Source: Verrucomicrobiota bacterium (GTDB lineage Bacteria > Verrucomicrobiota > Verrucomicrobiia > CAIQCK01). Taken from it: a stretch of DNA of 64,000 bases. The translations under genes were made by a program, and so were the position numbers. The DNA is taken from assembly GCA_016222825.1 (NCBI GenBank), contig JACRQF010000015.1, forward strand, positions 124,001 to 188,000, in the 5' to 3' direction. Below, piece by piece: positions 1 through 8,785 of the stretch. Positions within the stretch are counted from its first letter, which is position 1, and each line of letters opens with the position of its first letter. Under the pieces are notes generated by a model, which worked only from the letters and a program-made list of their open reading frames with translations, did not search any database and was not told where the DNA came from.

Positions 1-1656
1 GATTCGCCGCTCGGCCTCGCGCTTTCCGCCGACGGCAAACAGCTCTTCGTCACCTGCGCCGCGCCGGCGAGCAGCGTTTGTATCGTGGACACCGCCTCGG
101 GCAAAGTCGCCGCCACCATCCCGACCGGCCACACGGCGATGGCGCCGGTGCTCAGCCCCGACGGCAAGACGCTCTACGTCTGCAACCGCTTCAACAACTG
201 CGTCTCGGTGATTGACCTCGCGCAGCGCAAGGAGGTCAACCGCGTCGCCGTCCCCCGCGAACCCGTCGCCGCCGCGGTGACGCCGGACGGCAAGCTGTTG
301 CTTGTCGCCAACCACATCCACACCGGCCGCGCCGACGCCGACGTGGTGGCCGCGGTGGTCACCATCATTGACACCGCCAGCGGCAAGGCGATCAAGGACA
401 TCGCGCTGCCCAACGGCAGCGGCCTGCTGCGCGACGTGCGCGTGTCGCCCGACGGCAAGTTCGCCTGCGTTACGCACGTGCTGGCGCGGTTCCACCTGCC
501 GACGACGCAACTCGAGCGCGGCTGGATGAACACCAACGCGCTGAGCCTCATTGACCTCACCAAGTGCGCCCTCTTCAACACCGTGTTGCTCGACAACGTG
601 GACAGCGGCGCGGCCAACCCCTGGGCCGCTGCCTGGAGCGCCGACGGCAAACAAATCTGCGTCACCCACGCCGGCACCCACGAGGTCAGTATCATTGACG
701 CGCCGGCGCTGCTGGAGAAGCTGGCGAAGATGCCGGCGGCGATTGATCCGAACGCCAAGATTGACTACAACGCCGCCTCGCGCGTCGCCGCCGATGTCCC
801 GAACGACCTCTCGTTCCTCGTCGGCGTGCGCAACCGCATCAAGCTCCCCGACAACGGCCCGCGCGCCATCGCGCTCCTCGGCAGAAAGATCTACACAGCC
901 AACTACTTCTCCGACTCGCTCAGCGTGATTGACCAGGCCGCGCCGAACGTCGTCGCGAGTTCCATCCCGCTCGGCTCGAAGCGGACGATGAGCGCGGTTC
1001 GGAAGGGCGAAATGCTGTGGAACGACGCCACGATGTGCTTCCAAGGCTGGCAGAGCTGCGCGAGCTGCCATTCTTCCGATGCACGCGTGGACGGCCTGAA
1101 CTGGGACCTGCTCAACGACGGCATCGGCAATCCCAAGAACAGCAAGACCATGCTCCTGTCGCACAAGACGCCCCCTGCGATGAGCATGGGTGTGCGCGAC
1201 ACCGCCGAAACCGCCGTTCGCTCCGGCATCAAGAACATCCTCTTCGCCGTGCGCCCCGAGGACGATGCCAAGGCCATAGACGAATACCTGAAGTCGCTCA
1301 AACCGATTCCCAGTCCCTATTTGGAGAAAGGCAAGCTCTCCGCCGCCGCGCAGCGCGGGAAGAAGATCTTCGCCGACAAGGCGGTGGGTTGCGCCGAGTG
1401 CCACACCTCTTCGACTTTCACGAATATGAAGTCCTACGACGTCGGCACGCGCGGCCAGTTTGACAAGGCCGACGAGATTTTCGACACGCCGGCGTTGATC
1501 GAAGGCTGGCGCAGCGCGCCCTACCTGCACGACGGCTCCGCCGCGACGATGCGGGATGTGCTGACCTCGCGCAACGCCGCCGACAAGCACGGCAAGACCA
1601 AGCACCTGTCGCCGCAGCAGATTGACGATCTGACCGTGTATCTGTTGTCGCTCTGA
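1..1656 (+). CDS. YVTN beta-propeller / dihaem cytochrome c protein, 5' partial
   Basis: The frame is open from the first base of the window, so the N-terminus lies upstream; 551 residues are visible. The first two thirds are YVTN/YncE-like propeller repeats: 'SPDGK', 'VSVIDLA' and 'VTIIDTASGK' recur about every 45 residues. The C-terminal third carries two c-type haem motifs, CASCH (nt 1057-1071) and CAECH (nt 1390-1404), followed by 'YLHDGSAATMRDVL', a signature of MauG/dihaem cytochrome c peroxidase-like domains. It is probably a periplasmic redox or electron-transfer protein; the substrate is unknown. The next gene, also a propeller plus haem protein, starts 29 bp downstream, so the two probably form one unit. 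The fold assignment is firm and the function is inference. Confidence 0.85.
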   Translation, partial: DSPLGLALSADGKQLFVTCAAPASSVCIVDTASGKVAATIPTGHTAMAPVLSPDGKTLYVCNRFNNCVSVIDLAQRKEVNRVAVPREPVAAAVTPDGKLLLVANHIHTGRADADVVAAVVTIIDTASGKAIKDIALPNGSGLLRDVRVSPDGKFACVTHVLARFHLPTTQLERGWMNTNALSLIDLTKCALFNTVLLDNVDSGAANPWAAAWSADGKQICVTHAGTHEVSIIDAPALLEKLAKMPAAIDPNAKIDYNAASRVAADVPNDLSFLVGVRNRIKLPDNGPRAIALLGRKIYTANYFSDSLSVIDQAAPNVVASSIPLGSKRTMSAVRKGEMLWNDATMCFQGWQSCASCHSSDARVDGLNWDLLNDGIGNPKNSKTMLLSHKTPPAMSMGVRDTAETAVRSGIKNILFAVRPEDDAKAIDEYLKSLKPIPSPYLEKGKLSAAAQRGKKIFADKAVGCAECHTSSTFTNMKSYDVGTRGQFDKADEIFDTPALIEGWRSAPYLHDGSAATMRDVLTSRNAADKHGKTKHLSPQQIDDLTVYLLSL

Positions 1657-1685
1657 CGCGCCGCCGCCCCGCGGCTGGGAGACCC

Positions 1686-4622
1686 ATGCGACCGGCAAGC
1701 GGACTTCGGACGAAACGCAGCGCAATCTGCCTTAGTCAACTTGTGCTTGTTGCCGTCGTCGTCGCCGCGCCATCATCGCTTCCCGAAAACCTCGCGCTGA
1801 ATGCACGCGTCACCGCCGACTCTGAACACAGCAACCGCTACCTTGCTCGGTTTGCCGTGGACGGCCAGATTCCTGCCGCCGGTGATCACGGCGACCCCGG
1901 TAAGGCTTGGTGCGTAAAGGGCCACACCCACCGCAACGGCGCGACTTTCAAACTGGAATGGCCGGACGAGGTGATGGTCGCCGAGGTTGTTTACTACGGC
2001 CGCACCGGATGGTTCGCAGAGGAATGCTGGAAGGATTACGAGGTTCGACTCGATAATGCAGAGCAGCCGGCTGCCAAAGGCAGCTTCCAGATGGGCCACG
2101 GCCCTCAACGCATCACACTCGCCACTCCCACGAAGGCTCGCAGCGTCACGCTGAAGTTCCTAAGCAGTTACGGCGGTCTCAATCCCGGCGCATCGGAAAT
2201 TCAGGTCTTCGCCGTCAGCCCACTCGACAGCGCGCTGCCGAAGTTCGTCAAACTCCAGCGCGGCGCACCGCGGCCCGTCGTTGATGAAACTGAACGCGTC
2301 AAGGCATCACCGGAGCTTGCCGCTGACGTGAAGGCCGGCCGGCTCGGCTTCGAGAAGCTGCTGCTCATCAAGCGACGCGAGCTGAACCCAAGCCACGTCT
2401 ATACCTACCATGTCGAAGGTTTCGCCGCGGGCGGCGCGCTCTGCACCTTTGACGTGCGCACCGGCGAGACGAAGGAGCTTGTCGCCTCGCCCGAAGGCCA
2501 GATCCTCGATTGCGACCTCTCCTACGACGGCAAGGAAATCCTCTTCAGTTGGCGGAAGAAGAAAGCGGAAGGCTACCACCTCTTCGTCATCAACGCCGAC
2601 GGCAACGGCCTGCGCCAACTCACCGACGGCCCGTGGCACGACTACAACGCCTGCTGGCTGCCCGACGGCGGCATCGCGTTCCTCTCGACGCGCGAGAGCC
2701 GCTTCGCCTACTGCTGGGTCTCGCCCGTCGGCGTGCTGCACCGGATGGAGCGCGATGGCTCGCGAGTGCAGCGGCTCAGCGCCAACATTGTCAACGATTT
2801 CACGCCGTGCGTCCTGCCCGACGGCCGCATCCTCTACTCGCGTTGGGAATACGTGGACAAGCCCGCCATCCCGATTCAGAGCCTCTGGACGATCCATCCC
2901 GACGGCACCGGGCTGGCAGGTTATTTCGGCAACCGCGTCCTCAGCCCGGCGACGTTCATGGAGGCGCGCGCAATCCCCGGCGGCGACAAGGTCCTCTGCG
3001 TCCTGACCAGCCACAACGGCCCATGCCGCGGCGCGCTCGGCATCATTGACCGCAGCCGCGGCGTCAACTCGCAGTCGGCGATCGAAAACATCACACCTTG
3101 GCTGCGAATCGGCTCGACCGACAAAGGTAGTGGCAACGACGTGCGGGGCCCCTACGAAAGCCCGTTCCCGCTCGACGACAAGCTCTTCCTCGTCTCGCGC
3201 CGCGGCACGCTGATGGTCCGCGATTACGCCGGCACGCGCATGGCGGAAATCATCGCCGGCGGCAAGGACGGCCTCGGCTACTACAGCGCCCGGCCGCTGC
3301 GCCCGCAGGAGCGCCCGCCGGTGTTGAACTCGCTCGTAGCCGCCGACGTAAGGAGGCGGACGGACGACTCGGTGCCGAACGCGGACCGCCTCCTTACGTC
3401 GGCGGCTACGGGCTGGGCCACCGTCGTCCTGCAGGATGTTTACAATGGCCTCGAACCGCACGTTCGCCGTGGCGAGGTGAAACAAATCTGCGTGGTGCAG
3501 GAGATGAAGAAGGAAGTGCGGACCGACGTGAAGAACCGCGCGTTCGGCTTCCAATTCCCCGTCATCTCCTGCGGCGCCACCTACGCGGCGAAGACCGTCT
3601 GGGGCTTCGTGCCTGTCGCGCCCGACGGTTCTGCCAGTTTTCAGGTTCCGACCGGCATCCCGATCTATTTCATGGCGCTCGACGAGCATGGTCGCGCGCT
3701 ACAACGAATGCGGACGTTCACGCATCTGATGCCCGGCGAAACTCAAGGTTGTCTCGGCTGCCACGACCACCGACTCTCGACTACGCCGCCGAAACTCGCC
3801 GCCGCCGTCAAGGCCGCGCCCGCGCAACTCAAGCCGCCGGAGTGGGGCCGAGTTGGTTTCGATTACACCACCCTCATCCAGCCCGTGCTCGACCGTCATT
3901 GCATCCGCTGCCACAGCGGGCCGATGCCGCCGAACAAGGTGGACCTCACTGGCGACAAGACCGACTTCTTCAGCGTCTCCTACGAGTCGCTCGCGCGCGG
4001 CCGGAAGCGCCTTGGCAACGAAGGCGAGTTCGACAATCCCTACACGAACTGGATTCCGACCTACAACGGCATGGAGGCGAATATTCTAGAGGTCACACCG
4101 CTGGCGTGGGGTTCGCCACGCAGCAAGCTCGCCGACCTGCTGCTCGCGGGCCATCCCGACGCCGGCGGCAACCCGCGTGTGCAACTCAGCGACTACGAAC
4201 GCCGCCGTATCTTCACGTGGATAGACCTTAACGTCCCCTACTACGGCACCGCCGAGACATCACATCCCGATGTGAAAGGCTGCCGCCGCATGTATCCCAC
4301 GGCGCTCGACGCAACGCTCAGCGATGTGGCCGCGCGCCGCTGCGCCTCCTGCCATGCGAAGGGAGTGCCGCGCGAAGTCTGGACGCGCATCGAGCAGCCG
4401 CAGAAGAATAATTTCCTCACAGCCCCACTGGCGCGCTCCGCCGGTGGCAGCGAAGCTTGCGGCAAGCCTATCTTCCAAAACACCAACGACGCGGACTACC
4501 AGGCGATCCTGAAGACCTTCGAACTGCTCGCGCAGGCGATGAAAGACAAGCCGCGCATAGACATGCCCGGCGGCAAGCCCGACGCCACTGTAGACCGCTG
4601 CCGCCTCGGCAAGGTGGATTAA
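1686..4622 (+). CDS. HzsA-like (hydrazine synthase alpha-related) multihaem propeller protein
   Basis: This is a 978-residue secreted protein. The start is a hydrophobic stretch (LVLVAVVVAAPSS) followed by a discoidin-like domain ('NLALNARVTADSEHSNRYLARF'-type start, split here as it appears near residues 35-50). A TolB/PD40-like propeller follows ('SYDGKEILFSWRKK', 'LPDGRILYSRWEY'). The C-terminal part has three CXXCH haem motifs at about residues 689, 739 and 886. The order, including 'PLRPQERPPVL' and 'VLQDVYNGLE', matches the hydrazine synthase alpha-like family common in planctomycetes and verrucomicrobia. Most members are not true hydrazine synthases, so a generic periplasmic redox role is the safe call. 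A palindromic insertion codes for about 25 residues near position 551. Its stop overlaps tail-to-tail with the next minus-strand gene. Confidence 0.85.
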   Translation: MRPASGLRTKRSAICLSQLVLVAVVVAAPSSLPENLALNARVTADSEHSNRYLARFAVDGQIPAAGDHGDPGKAWCVKGHTHRNGATFKLEWPDEVMVAEVVYYGRTGWFAEECWKDYEVRLDNAEQPAAKGSFQMGHGPQRITLATPTKARSVTLKFLSSYGGLNPGASEIQVFAVSPLDSALPKFVKLQRGAPRPVVDETERVKASPELAADVKAGRLGFEKLLLIKRRELNPSHVYTYHVEGFAAGGALCTFDVRTGETKELVASPEGQILDCDLSYDGKEILFSWRKKKAEGYHLFVINADGNGLRQLTDGPWHDYNACWLPDGGIAFLSTRESRFAYCWVSPVGVLHRMERDGSRVQRLSANIVNDFTPCVLPDGRILYSRWEYVDKPAIPIQSLWTIHPDGTGLAGYFGNRVLSPATFMEARAIPGGDKVLCVLTSHNGPCRGALGIIDRSRGVNSQSAIENITPWLRIGSTDKGSGNDVRGPYESPFPLDDKLFLVSRRGTLMVRDYAGTRMAEIIAGGKDGLGYYSARPLRPQERPPVLNSLVAADVRRRTDDSVPNADRLLTSAATGWATVVLQDVYNGLEPHVRRGEVKQICVVQEMKKEVRTDVKNRAFGFQFPVISCGATYAAKTVWGFVPVAPDGSASFQVPTGIPIYFMALDEHGRALQRMRTFTHLMPGETQGCLGCHDHRLSTTPPKLAAAVKAAPAQLKPPEWGRVGFDYTTLIQPVLDRHCIRCHSGPMPPNKVDLTGDKTDFFSVSYESLARGRKRLGNEGEFDNPYTNWIPTYNGMEANILEVTPLAWGSPRSKLADLLLAGHPDAGGNPRVQLSDYERRRIFTWIDLNVPYYGTAETSHPDVKGCRRMYPTALDATLSDVAARRCASCHAKGVPREVWTRIEQPQKNNFLTAPLARSAGGSEACGKPIFQNTNDADYQAILKTFELLAQAMKDKPRIDMPGGKPDATVDRCRLGKVD
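3335..3410. repeat. Intragenic palindromic element, copy 1
   Basis: A perfect 25-nt inverted repeat (3335-3359 and 3386-3410) surrounds a 26-nt loop. The left arm begins CGTAGCCGCCGACGTAAGG and the right arm is its exact reverse complement. It lies in frame in the HzsA-like gene and encodes the stretch SLVAADVRRR...DRLLTSAAT between the conserved 'RPPVL' and 'VLQDVYNGLE' segments. A second copy with the same arms lies inside the phosphorylase gene at 18798-18870, whose protein is unrelated, so this is a dispersed element and not part of either family. Confidence 0.85.
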
Positions 4623-5743
4623 ATCGTCACCGGCCCGTCGAACGACGCCAGCTCGTGGAGCGCGGCGCGATCCGAGAGCACGCGGAGCTTCAACTGATAG
4701 CGCCGGCTCTCGCCCGGCTGGAGATACTGCTCGGCACGCAGGTCTTTGTCCCGGGCCTTGCCCAACAACGAGCCGAAGAACGGCTCCAGACCGGTCACAT
4801 AGCAGCCGCGCGGACCGTAATGCTGCCAGTTCGCCATCCGCGGCATCGCTTTCGCCGGATAGGAAATCTCCACGGCGAGTTTCAGTCGCTCGTTGAGCAA
4901 GCCAACGCGGCAAACGCCGTGTTTGTCTGGCGTTACCTCCACGATCAAGCCGCGCTCGCCGAAGCCTGCGTGGCCTGACAGAGGCTCGGGCACGCGCTTA
5001 AGTTGGTTCATCCGCGCGCCGTCGAGCGGTTGGATGATATCCTGGCCGGCGGGCGGCGGGATGACCCAGTATTCCGCCTTGCCGCGATAGATGAAACGCG
5101 CGCCAGCGTCGAGCAGCGGATAGCCGAGGTTGCAGTGGTAAAGCCAATGGTGCGCCGAGCGGGTGTCGGCGCGGTTCGTCACCTCGTCCTCGATGACAAT
5201 CTCCGGCACACCGAGTGTGCAGCGGATGTTGCGCCGCACTTCCATCACCGGCCCGAACATCCGGCTGTCGCGCGTGACAATGCTGATCTGCATGTCGAGC
5301 TGGCCGCGATGCGGGTCTGGATTGATGAGTTGCTCGACCGCCGCGGGGAAGTTTGAGTAGTGGCCGTGAAGGTTGGTCTTCACGCCGTCTTCCTCGCGCG
5401 GACCGCCCATGTATTGCGGGCCGCACGTCGTCACCAGTCCGCCCGCCCAGCCGTAAATCCACTCGATGCCCGTCTGATGCGCGTGGTTCGGCGGCAGGAA
5501 ACCGTTGGGCGTCAAGAACGCCAGCGCATGCTGGTTGAAGCGCGCGTCCACGATGTCGCCGCCGCGGTCGAGCGCGACGGTGAACCGCAACCCCGCGCCG
5601 GTGTCCACGAGTGCGACGCGCCCGCCCGGTCCGCCGAGCGGATGGCTGTCAAGCGTGCCAGTGCGAATGCCGCCGATCTGGTGGATGTTCTCGAACTTGC
5701 TAGTGTTGAACGTGATTGCGTTGGAAGACAGGTTGGTAGCCAT
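4619..5743 (-). CDS. DUF4432 family protein (aldose-epimerase-like fold)
   Basis: This 374-residue protein has no signal peptide. The sequence 'ALDRGGDIVDARFNQHALAFLTPNG', read in short pieces here (ALDRGGDI, LTPNGF), followed by 'GWAGGLVTTCG', 'HGHYSN', 'EDEVTN' and 'HHWLYHCNLGYPLLD', is typical of DUF4432 proteins. These resemble galactose mutarotases and probably bind a sugar or sugar derivative; no reaction is established. The conserved His of HHWLYHCN and the 'GLEPF' segment near the C-terminus are present. The gene converges on the HzsA-like gene with overlapping stops. It is separated by 58 bp from the end of the next minus-strand gene, so it may be the last gene of that unit. Confidence 0.8.
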   Translation of the reverse strand: MATNLSSNAITFNTSKFENIHQIGGIRTGTLDSHPLGGPGGRVALVDTGAGLRFTVALDRGGDIVDARFNQHALAFLTPNGFLPPNHAHQTGIEWIYGWAGGLVTTCGPQYMGGPREEDGVKTNLHGHYSNFPAAVEQLINPDPHRGQLDMQISIVTRDSRMFGPVMEVRRNIRCTLGVPEIVIEDEVTNRADTRSAHHWLYHCNLGYPLLDAGARFIYRGKAEYWVIPPPAGQDIIQPLDGARMNQLKRVPEPLSGHAGFGERGLIVEVTPDKHGVCRVGLLNERLKLAVEISYPAKAMPRMANWQHYGPRGCYVTGLEPFFGSLLGKARDKDLRAEQYLQPGESRRYQLKLRVLSDRAALHELASFDGPVTI

Positions 5744-5801
5744 GCCGCGCAGTTTACCGGTTTTCCGTCCAAGGCAAAGCGAGAAATCTGAGGCCTGGCT
5801 T

Positions 5802-7376
5802 CTAGCGCGAGGCTGGCGACAAGCGCACAGGCTTGCCGGGATGCGCTCCGGTCAAGGTGCCGTCGCGAATGACGGCGGTGCCGTTCACGAACACATCGCT
5901 GAAGCCCACGGCGTAGGCGCGCGGTTTCTCGAACGTCGCGCGATCAGCCACCTCGCGAGGGTCGAAGACGACGATATCGGCGGTGCAGCCGGGCTTGAGT
6001 TCGCCGCGACCGTTGAGGCGGAACGCTCGCGCTGGCAGCGAGGTCATCTTGCGGATGGCTTCCTCAATGGTGAACAGCTTCAGTTCGCGCACGTAGCGGG
6101 CGAGGACGCGGGCGTTGTTGCCGCAACTGCGCGGGTGCGTCAGCTCGTCCGAGGGTGCGCGCGGACCGCCGTCGCTGGCCACCATTGTCATCGGGTGGCG
6201 GAGGAAGCGGCGCACATCCGCCTCGTTCATGCCGTGGAAAATGGCCGTCGCGCCGCCGTGGCGTTCGAGGTCGAGAACAAGCTCGATCTGGTCGTCGAGC
6301 GAATCGAAGCCACGCCGGAGCTTGGCCGCTTGCGGCACCGTCTTGCCGCTGAGCGTGTTGTCGTGGCGGCAATGCGCGATGAAGACGTAGCCGTAATCAC
6401 TGCGCAAGCCCCGCTTCAACGTCTCCTTCATCTCCGTGACGATGAGCCGCTTCTGTTCGGGATCGTTGACGCGCTCGATGAATTTCTTCGTGCCGCCCTC
6501 GCGCGCACTGTCGGGAACCAGCCGGCTCAGGCCGGTGCTGGAGGCCGTATAGACGTATTGGTCATGGGTTATTTCCAGGCCGTCGGCGCGCGCCTTGTCG
6601 AGCGCCGCGAGCACCGCGTCGGCTTTCCCCCAGGCTCTCGGCCCGGCGAGCTTGATGTGCGAAAGCTCGGTGCGAATCTTCGCCTCGCGAGCGACGCGAA
6701 CAAGCTCGTCGAGCGCCCCGAAGATGCGCTCGGTCTCGTGGCGGATGTGGCTTGCGTGGATGCCGCCATGCGCGGCGGCGACCTTCGCCAGTTCGACGAT
6801 CTCGTCAGTCTTCGTGAAGGTGCCGGGCAGGTAGATCAATCCCGTGCTGAAGCCGACCGCGCCGTCCTTCATCCCCTGCTCCACCATCGCCTTCATCCTG
6901 GCAAGCTCCTTGGCAGTGGGCGGTCGGTCGAAGCTGCCGCCCATGACTTTCGTGCGGACGGAGTTGTGGCCAATGAGCGTGGCGACGTTGAGCGTGACGT
7001 TCGTCGCTTCCAGTTCCGCGAAGAATTTGGCGATGTCCGTGCGGGAGCCGCCGCAGTTGCCGGTCACGACGGTCGTGACGCCCATGCGCAGGAAGTTCTC
7101 GGCATCGCGGTGTTTGAGGATGTCCTCGGAATGCGTGTGGACATCAATGAACCCCGGCGCGACAACCTTGCCACGCGCGTCGAGTTCCGCAGCGCCCGTG
7201 CCGGTCACTTTGCCGACGGCGGCGATGCGGCCGTCTTTGATGGCGACATCGCCGGCGCGGGCCGGTTTTCCTGAGCCGTCCAAGATGCGGCCGTGGCGCA
7301 GCACGAAATCAAAGTCCGCCGCCGCCACGGAGAGCGTCGCGACGAGGAGAGCGGTGAAGGCATGGATGGCATTCAT
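5802..7376 (-). CDS. N-acyl-D-amino-acid deacylase family amidohydrolase
   Basis: This 524-residue amidohydrolase-superfamily protein carries a short signal peptide (ALLVATLSVAAA). The start at 7376 is chosen because its ATG overlaps the stop of the upstream SGNH gene (ATGA) and precedes the signal peptide; longer frames upstream are antisense read-through. The motif order fits D-aminoacylases and dihydroorotase-like enzymes: 'GRILDGSG', 'APGFIDVHTHSED' (metal ligands H80 and H82), 'VTGNCGGS' with the characteristic metal Cys, 'HASHIRHE', 'ELSHIKLAG', 'VASDGGP' and 'CTADIVVFDP'. The expected reaction is hydrolysis of N-acylated D-amino acids or a related cyclic or linear amide in the periplasm. 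Substrate specificity cannot be read from the sequence. Confidence 0.85.
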   Translation of the reverse strand: MNAIHAFTALLVATLSVAAADFDFVLRHGRILDGSGKPARAGDVAIKDGRIAAVGKVTGTGAAELDARGKVVAPGFIDVHTHSEDILKHRDAENFLRMGVTTVVTGNCGGSRTDIAKFFAELEATNVTLNVATLIGHNSVRTKVMGGSFDRPPTAKELARMKAMVEQGMKDGAVGFSTGLIYLPGTFTKTDEIVELAKVAAAHGGIHASHIRHETERIFGALDELVRVAREAKIRTELSHIKLAGPRAWGKADAVLAALDKARADGLEITHDQYVYTASSTGLSRLVPDSAREGGTKKFIERVNDPEQKRLIVTEMKETLKRGLRSDYGYVFIAHCRHDNTLSGKTVPQAAKLRRGFDSLDDQIELVLDLERHGGATAIFHGMNEADVRRFLRHPMTMVASDGGPRAPSDELTHPRSCGNNARVLARYVRELKLFTIEEAIRKMTSLPARAFRLNGRGELKPGCTADIVVFDPREVADRATFEKPRAYAVGFSDVFVNGTAVIRDGTLTGAHPGKPVRLSPASR

Positions 7377-8785
7377 GGCTTTAATGGCGGCCGATAGACG
7401 CGGATCGCAGCGATGGGAACGGGGCCGTCGCCGTTGGGCACGAGCCGCAAGGTGTGGCGGGTGTTCGTCAGCCCTTGCGCCAGCGTCGTCGCGTATTCCT
7501 TCGCCGGGTCGGCGGTCTTGGGCGCGGCATACGTGTCCGTGAACAGCGGCTTCACCTCCCACGTGACCTCGTAGTCTTTCGGCAACTCCATCTTCCGGTA
7601 GCGCAGCGCGCCGATGACCGACCACATGCGCGGCTCGATCACGACGCGGCCAGAATTGGAAACGAACCGCTTCGTCGCTTCGCCCCGGCCATCGGGGCCG
7701 GTCTTGGAGCCGATGACCTCGAAGCGCAGGAGGTTCTTTGCCACGTCGCATTCGAGGATTCTCGCCGTCCACTTTTCCAGCACGAGCGGCTTCTCGCGGT
7801 CAATCCGGTTGATTGCGGGCCACCAGACGCCCGGCGAGGCTTTGGGACGCGCGTGGTAGTAAAGCTCCGGGAACTGCGAGGGCGGCTTGCCGTCAACCAA
7901 CACCTTCGCTGTGCCCGGCGCCTCGTGGCCGGTGTCCGCCGCGATGACGTCCACGCGATTGCCCTCGAACGCAAGCTCGACGCCGCTGTCCGCGACCGGG
8001 ATATTGCGCGCCAGGTTCTTCCAAGGCTCTTGGGAGAACTTCGGGTCGTAGCGCAGGTAAGGCATCACCAACTTCTCGATCAGGAAGCCGCCGAGCTTGT
8101 TCGGGTGGACGCTGTCGCCGAGCGTGTCCTTGGGGAAGAGGTTGTTTGCTTTCAGATACTGGCGGATCGGTTCGCGGACCTCGGCCAGTTCGCAACCATA
8201 CTTCACCGCCAGTTCGCGGATCAGCTTCGATTGTTTCTCGTCATCTTCAGTCAGGTTCTTTGTGGACGGATCGTCCGGCGAGCCGTCGCGTGGATGGGTC
8301 TTGCCCCAGCGGAAATGCGGTGTGCGGATGAGGATTTCCGCTGTGGTGCGTTGTCGCGTCCGGGCGACGATATGCTCCAATTCGCCGCCCTCGACGCCGC
8401 CATAGACGTGGAAAATCATCAGGTCGGGATAGAACGGGTAGAGGTCATACTCCGCCGTGTTGATCAAGGCGGGCGCGGTGTAGCCGCCGATGGCGCGGTT
8501 CTCGATCTCCAGGTCGGCGTGCGGATAAGCCTTCCGCAGATTGTCGGCGACAGCTTTGGACCACGCCCCGGCGGTCACCGACTGGCCGTAGAACAGGACG
8601 CGGACATGGTTGCGCTTTTGCGGCGTGCTGGTCGCCAGCAACGTCATCGTCCGCTGAATCTTCGCGCCCAGCTCGGAGAGATTGGGCGGCGGAGGCGGCA
8701 GCTTGAATGGCTCTTCCGGTAGGGCGCGGGTCGCCGCAGCCAGCAGCGTTAGGAGAACAATTGAGGCGATTCGTTGGGGATTCAT
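7373..8785 (-). CDS. Secreted SGNH/GDSL-type hydrolase
   Basis: This 470-residue protein has an N-terminal signal peptide (IASIVLLTLLAAATRA). The SGNH blocks are visible: 'VLFYGQSVTAGAW' (nucleophile Ser in GQS, replacing GDS), 'NRAIGGYTA' (Gly block) and 'DSVHPNKLG' (Asp-x-x-His dyad). The block III Asn is less clear. The C-terminal 200 residues form a separate beta-rich region. SGNH enzymes are esterases or lipases and often remove acyl groups from polysaccharides; the substrate here is unknown. The start at 8785 overlaps the stop of the transglutaminase-like gene (ATGA), and its own stop overlaps the next start in the same way, so the three genes are translationally coupled. Confidence 0.78.
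   Translation of the reverse strand: MNPQRIASIVLLTLLAAATRALPEEPFKLPPPPPNLSELGAKIQRTMTLLATSTPQKRNHVRVLFYGQSVTAGAWSKAVADNLRKAYPHADLEIENRAIGGYTAPALINTAEYDLYPFYPDLMIFHVYGGVEGGELEHIVARTRQRTTAEILIRTPHFRWGKTHPRDGSPDDPSTKNLTEDDEKQSKLIRELAVKYGCELAEVREPIRQYLKANNLFPKDTLGDSVHPNKLGGFLIEKLVMPYLRYDPKFSQEPWKNLARNIPVADSGVELAFEGNRVDVIAADTGHEAPGTAKVLVDGKPPSQFPELYYHARPKASPGVWWPAINRIDREKPLVLEKWTARILECDVAKNLLRFEVIGSKTGPDGRGEATKRFVSNSGRVVIEPRMWSVIGALRYRKMELPKDYEVTWEVKPLFTDTYAAPKTADPAKEYATTLAQGLTNTRHTLRLVPNGDGPVPIAAIRVYRPPLKP

Noticed and set aside
2307..3689. Long minus-strand open frame opposite the HzsA-like gene
   Set aside because: It is Arg/Ala/Val-rich without any family motif and lies antisense to a gene with clear haem motifs. 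GC-rich coding DNA routinely leaves such frames open.
5505..7274. Long plus-strand open frame opposite the amidohydrolase gene
   Set aside because: It has no recognisable motif and is the mirror frame of a well-supported enzyme.
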